From the NCBI GenBank assembly GCA_000310025.1, contig FN649731.1, positions 1,200,349 to 1,229,543 of the forward strand: 29,195 nt of DNA, given 5' to 3'. A model generated the notes under the pieces. That model was given only the letters and a program-made list of their open reading frames with translations, searched no databases and had not been told where the DNA came from. This DNA is from Ectocarpus siliculosus (lineage: Eukaryota; Sar; Phaeophyceae; Ectocarpales; Ectocarpaceae). Below, one piece after another: positions 28,822-29,195 of the stretch. The translations under genes were made by a program, and so were the position numbers. Each line of letters opens with the position of its first letter. The first letter of the stretch is position 1.

Positions 28822-29195
28822 TCTCGAGTCGAGAACCCCCCCCCCCCGTTCCCCGACCCTCCGTTGGCCTGTCCACGAACACCGGTAACTTGGCGTGAAA
28901 CCTTCCGGTACATATATGCAATCCAAACACACATCAGCATCGAAGTCGACGGCGGCGTCGACGTGTATGTCCTACTCCGGCGGTGTCTCGTCGTGGCCTT
29001 CTCCTCGCCGTGGGTAGAGATCATCGGCATCGCCCTCGGGATATGCATGGGCTGGTACTTCGGACGGCGTGATGTCATCACGAAGAGGGAGACGCAGCAG
29101 CAGCAGCAGCAGCAGCAGCTGGTGGTGGGCTGGCGGGAGCAGGCGCTGACCGCCGTCCCCGCGACCCGCTCAGCAGCGGCGGGGGAGGCATCCGC
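28822..29195 (+). CDS. Candidate internal exon of a membrane protein, running off the right edge
   Basis: One frame is open from 28822 to the window end. After a poly-C run (28836-28847) the text becomes protein-like: WRETFRYIYAIQTHISIEVD, then VYVLLRRCLVVAFSSPWVEI, then a probable membrane helix IIGIALGICMGWYFG followed by positive residues (RRDVITKR), then eight CAG-encoded glutamines and an alanine-rich stretch. The exon may really start at an acceptor such as CACATCAG (about 28935) or CATCGAAG (about 28942), since there is no AG between the poly-C and there. No family is recognised and no start codon is visible. The minus-strand frame 28818-29081 is its shadow. Confidence 0.45.
29095..29118 (+). 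repeat. (CAG)8 microsatellite, in frame with the edge exon
   Basis: Eight uninterrupted CAG units in the glutamine phase of the candidate exon, so length variation would change a polyQ tract without shifting frame. Confidence 0.9.

Overview
The window looks like nuclear DNA of a brown alga (stramenopile), most likely Ectocarpus or a close relative. Three things suggest this. First, there is an NB-ARC plus 42-residue-TPR protein of the type described in Ectocarpus as a candidate immune receptor. Second, genes have many GT-AG introns of about 0.3-2 kb. Third, intergenic DNA is full of poly-G/C tracts, (CAG)n/(TATG)n/(GTT)n microsatellites, small transposon derivatives and decayed retroelements. 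No prokaryotic operons, rRNA genes or convincing intact tRNA genes were seen. Nothing here was compared with a database, so family names rest on motifs read by eye.

Layout: 1-8667 is gene-poor and repeat-rich. It holds a 0.4-kb sequence present as an inverted pair (1459-1838 and 3671-4062) with a weaker copy near 700-825, a tandem duplication (5707-5903) and two MITE-like elements (6061-6261 and 6603-6885). Gene 1 (+) runs from about 8674 to 16778. It has a 180-codon charged exon, three tandem copies of a 66-nt phase-0 exon (9638-9703, 10043-10108, 12007-12072) and a 3.2-kb final exon (13554-16778) carrying NB-ARC, a winged helix and about 13 TPRs. All junctions are phase 0, and the model encodes about 1320 residues. 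A 5'-truncated LINE relic sits in one of the duplicated introns, and the last intron holds a tRNA-like/TACCGCC-rich block.

16805-18986 shows no gene. Gene 2 (+, 18987-24299) is spread over seven short exons that ORF scanning alone would not show. Spliced, they give a 305-residue protein with one IQ (calmodulin-binding) motif and six TPRs in exact register, including a 39-nt microexon. Its last intron contains a 522-bp MITE flanked by TA.

24300-29195 contains a decayed Ty3/gypsy integrase fragment (about 25320-25740), a compact TRIM-like element (26038-26518) with 68-bp LTRs, a polypurine tract and a 4-bp target duplication, and, at the right edge, a candidate internal exon with a membrane segment and eight glutamines.

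Both confident genes encode TPR scaffolds on the same strand, but nothing in the sequence shows that they work together. Gene 1 is a predicted nucleotide-switch receptor; gene 2 is a predicted Ca2+/calmodulin-linked adaptor.
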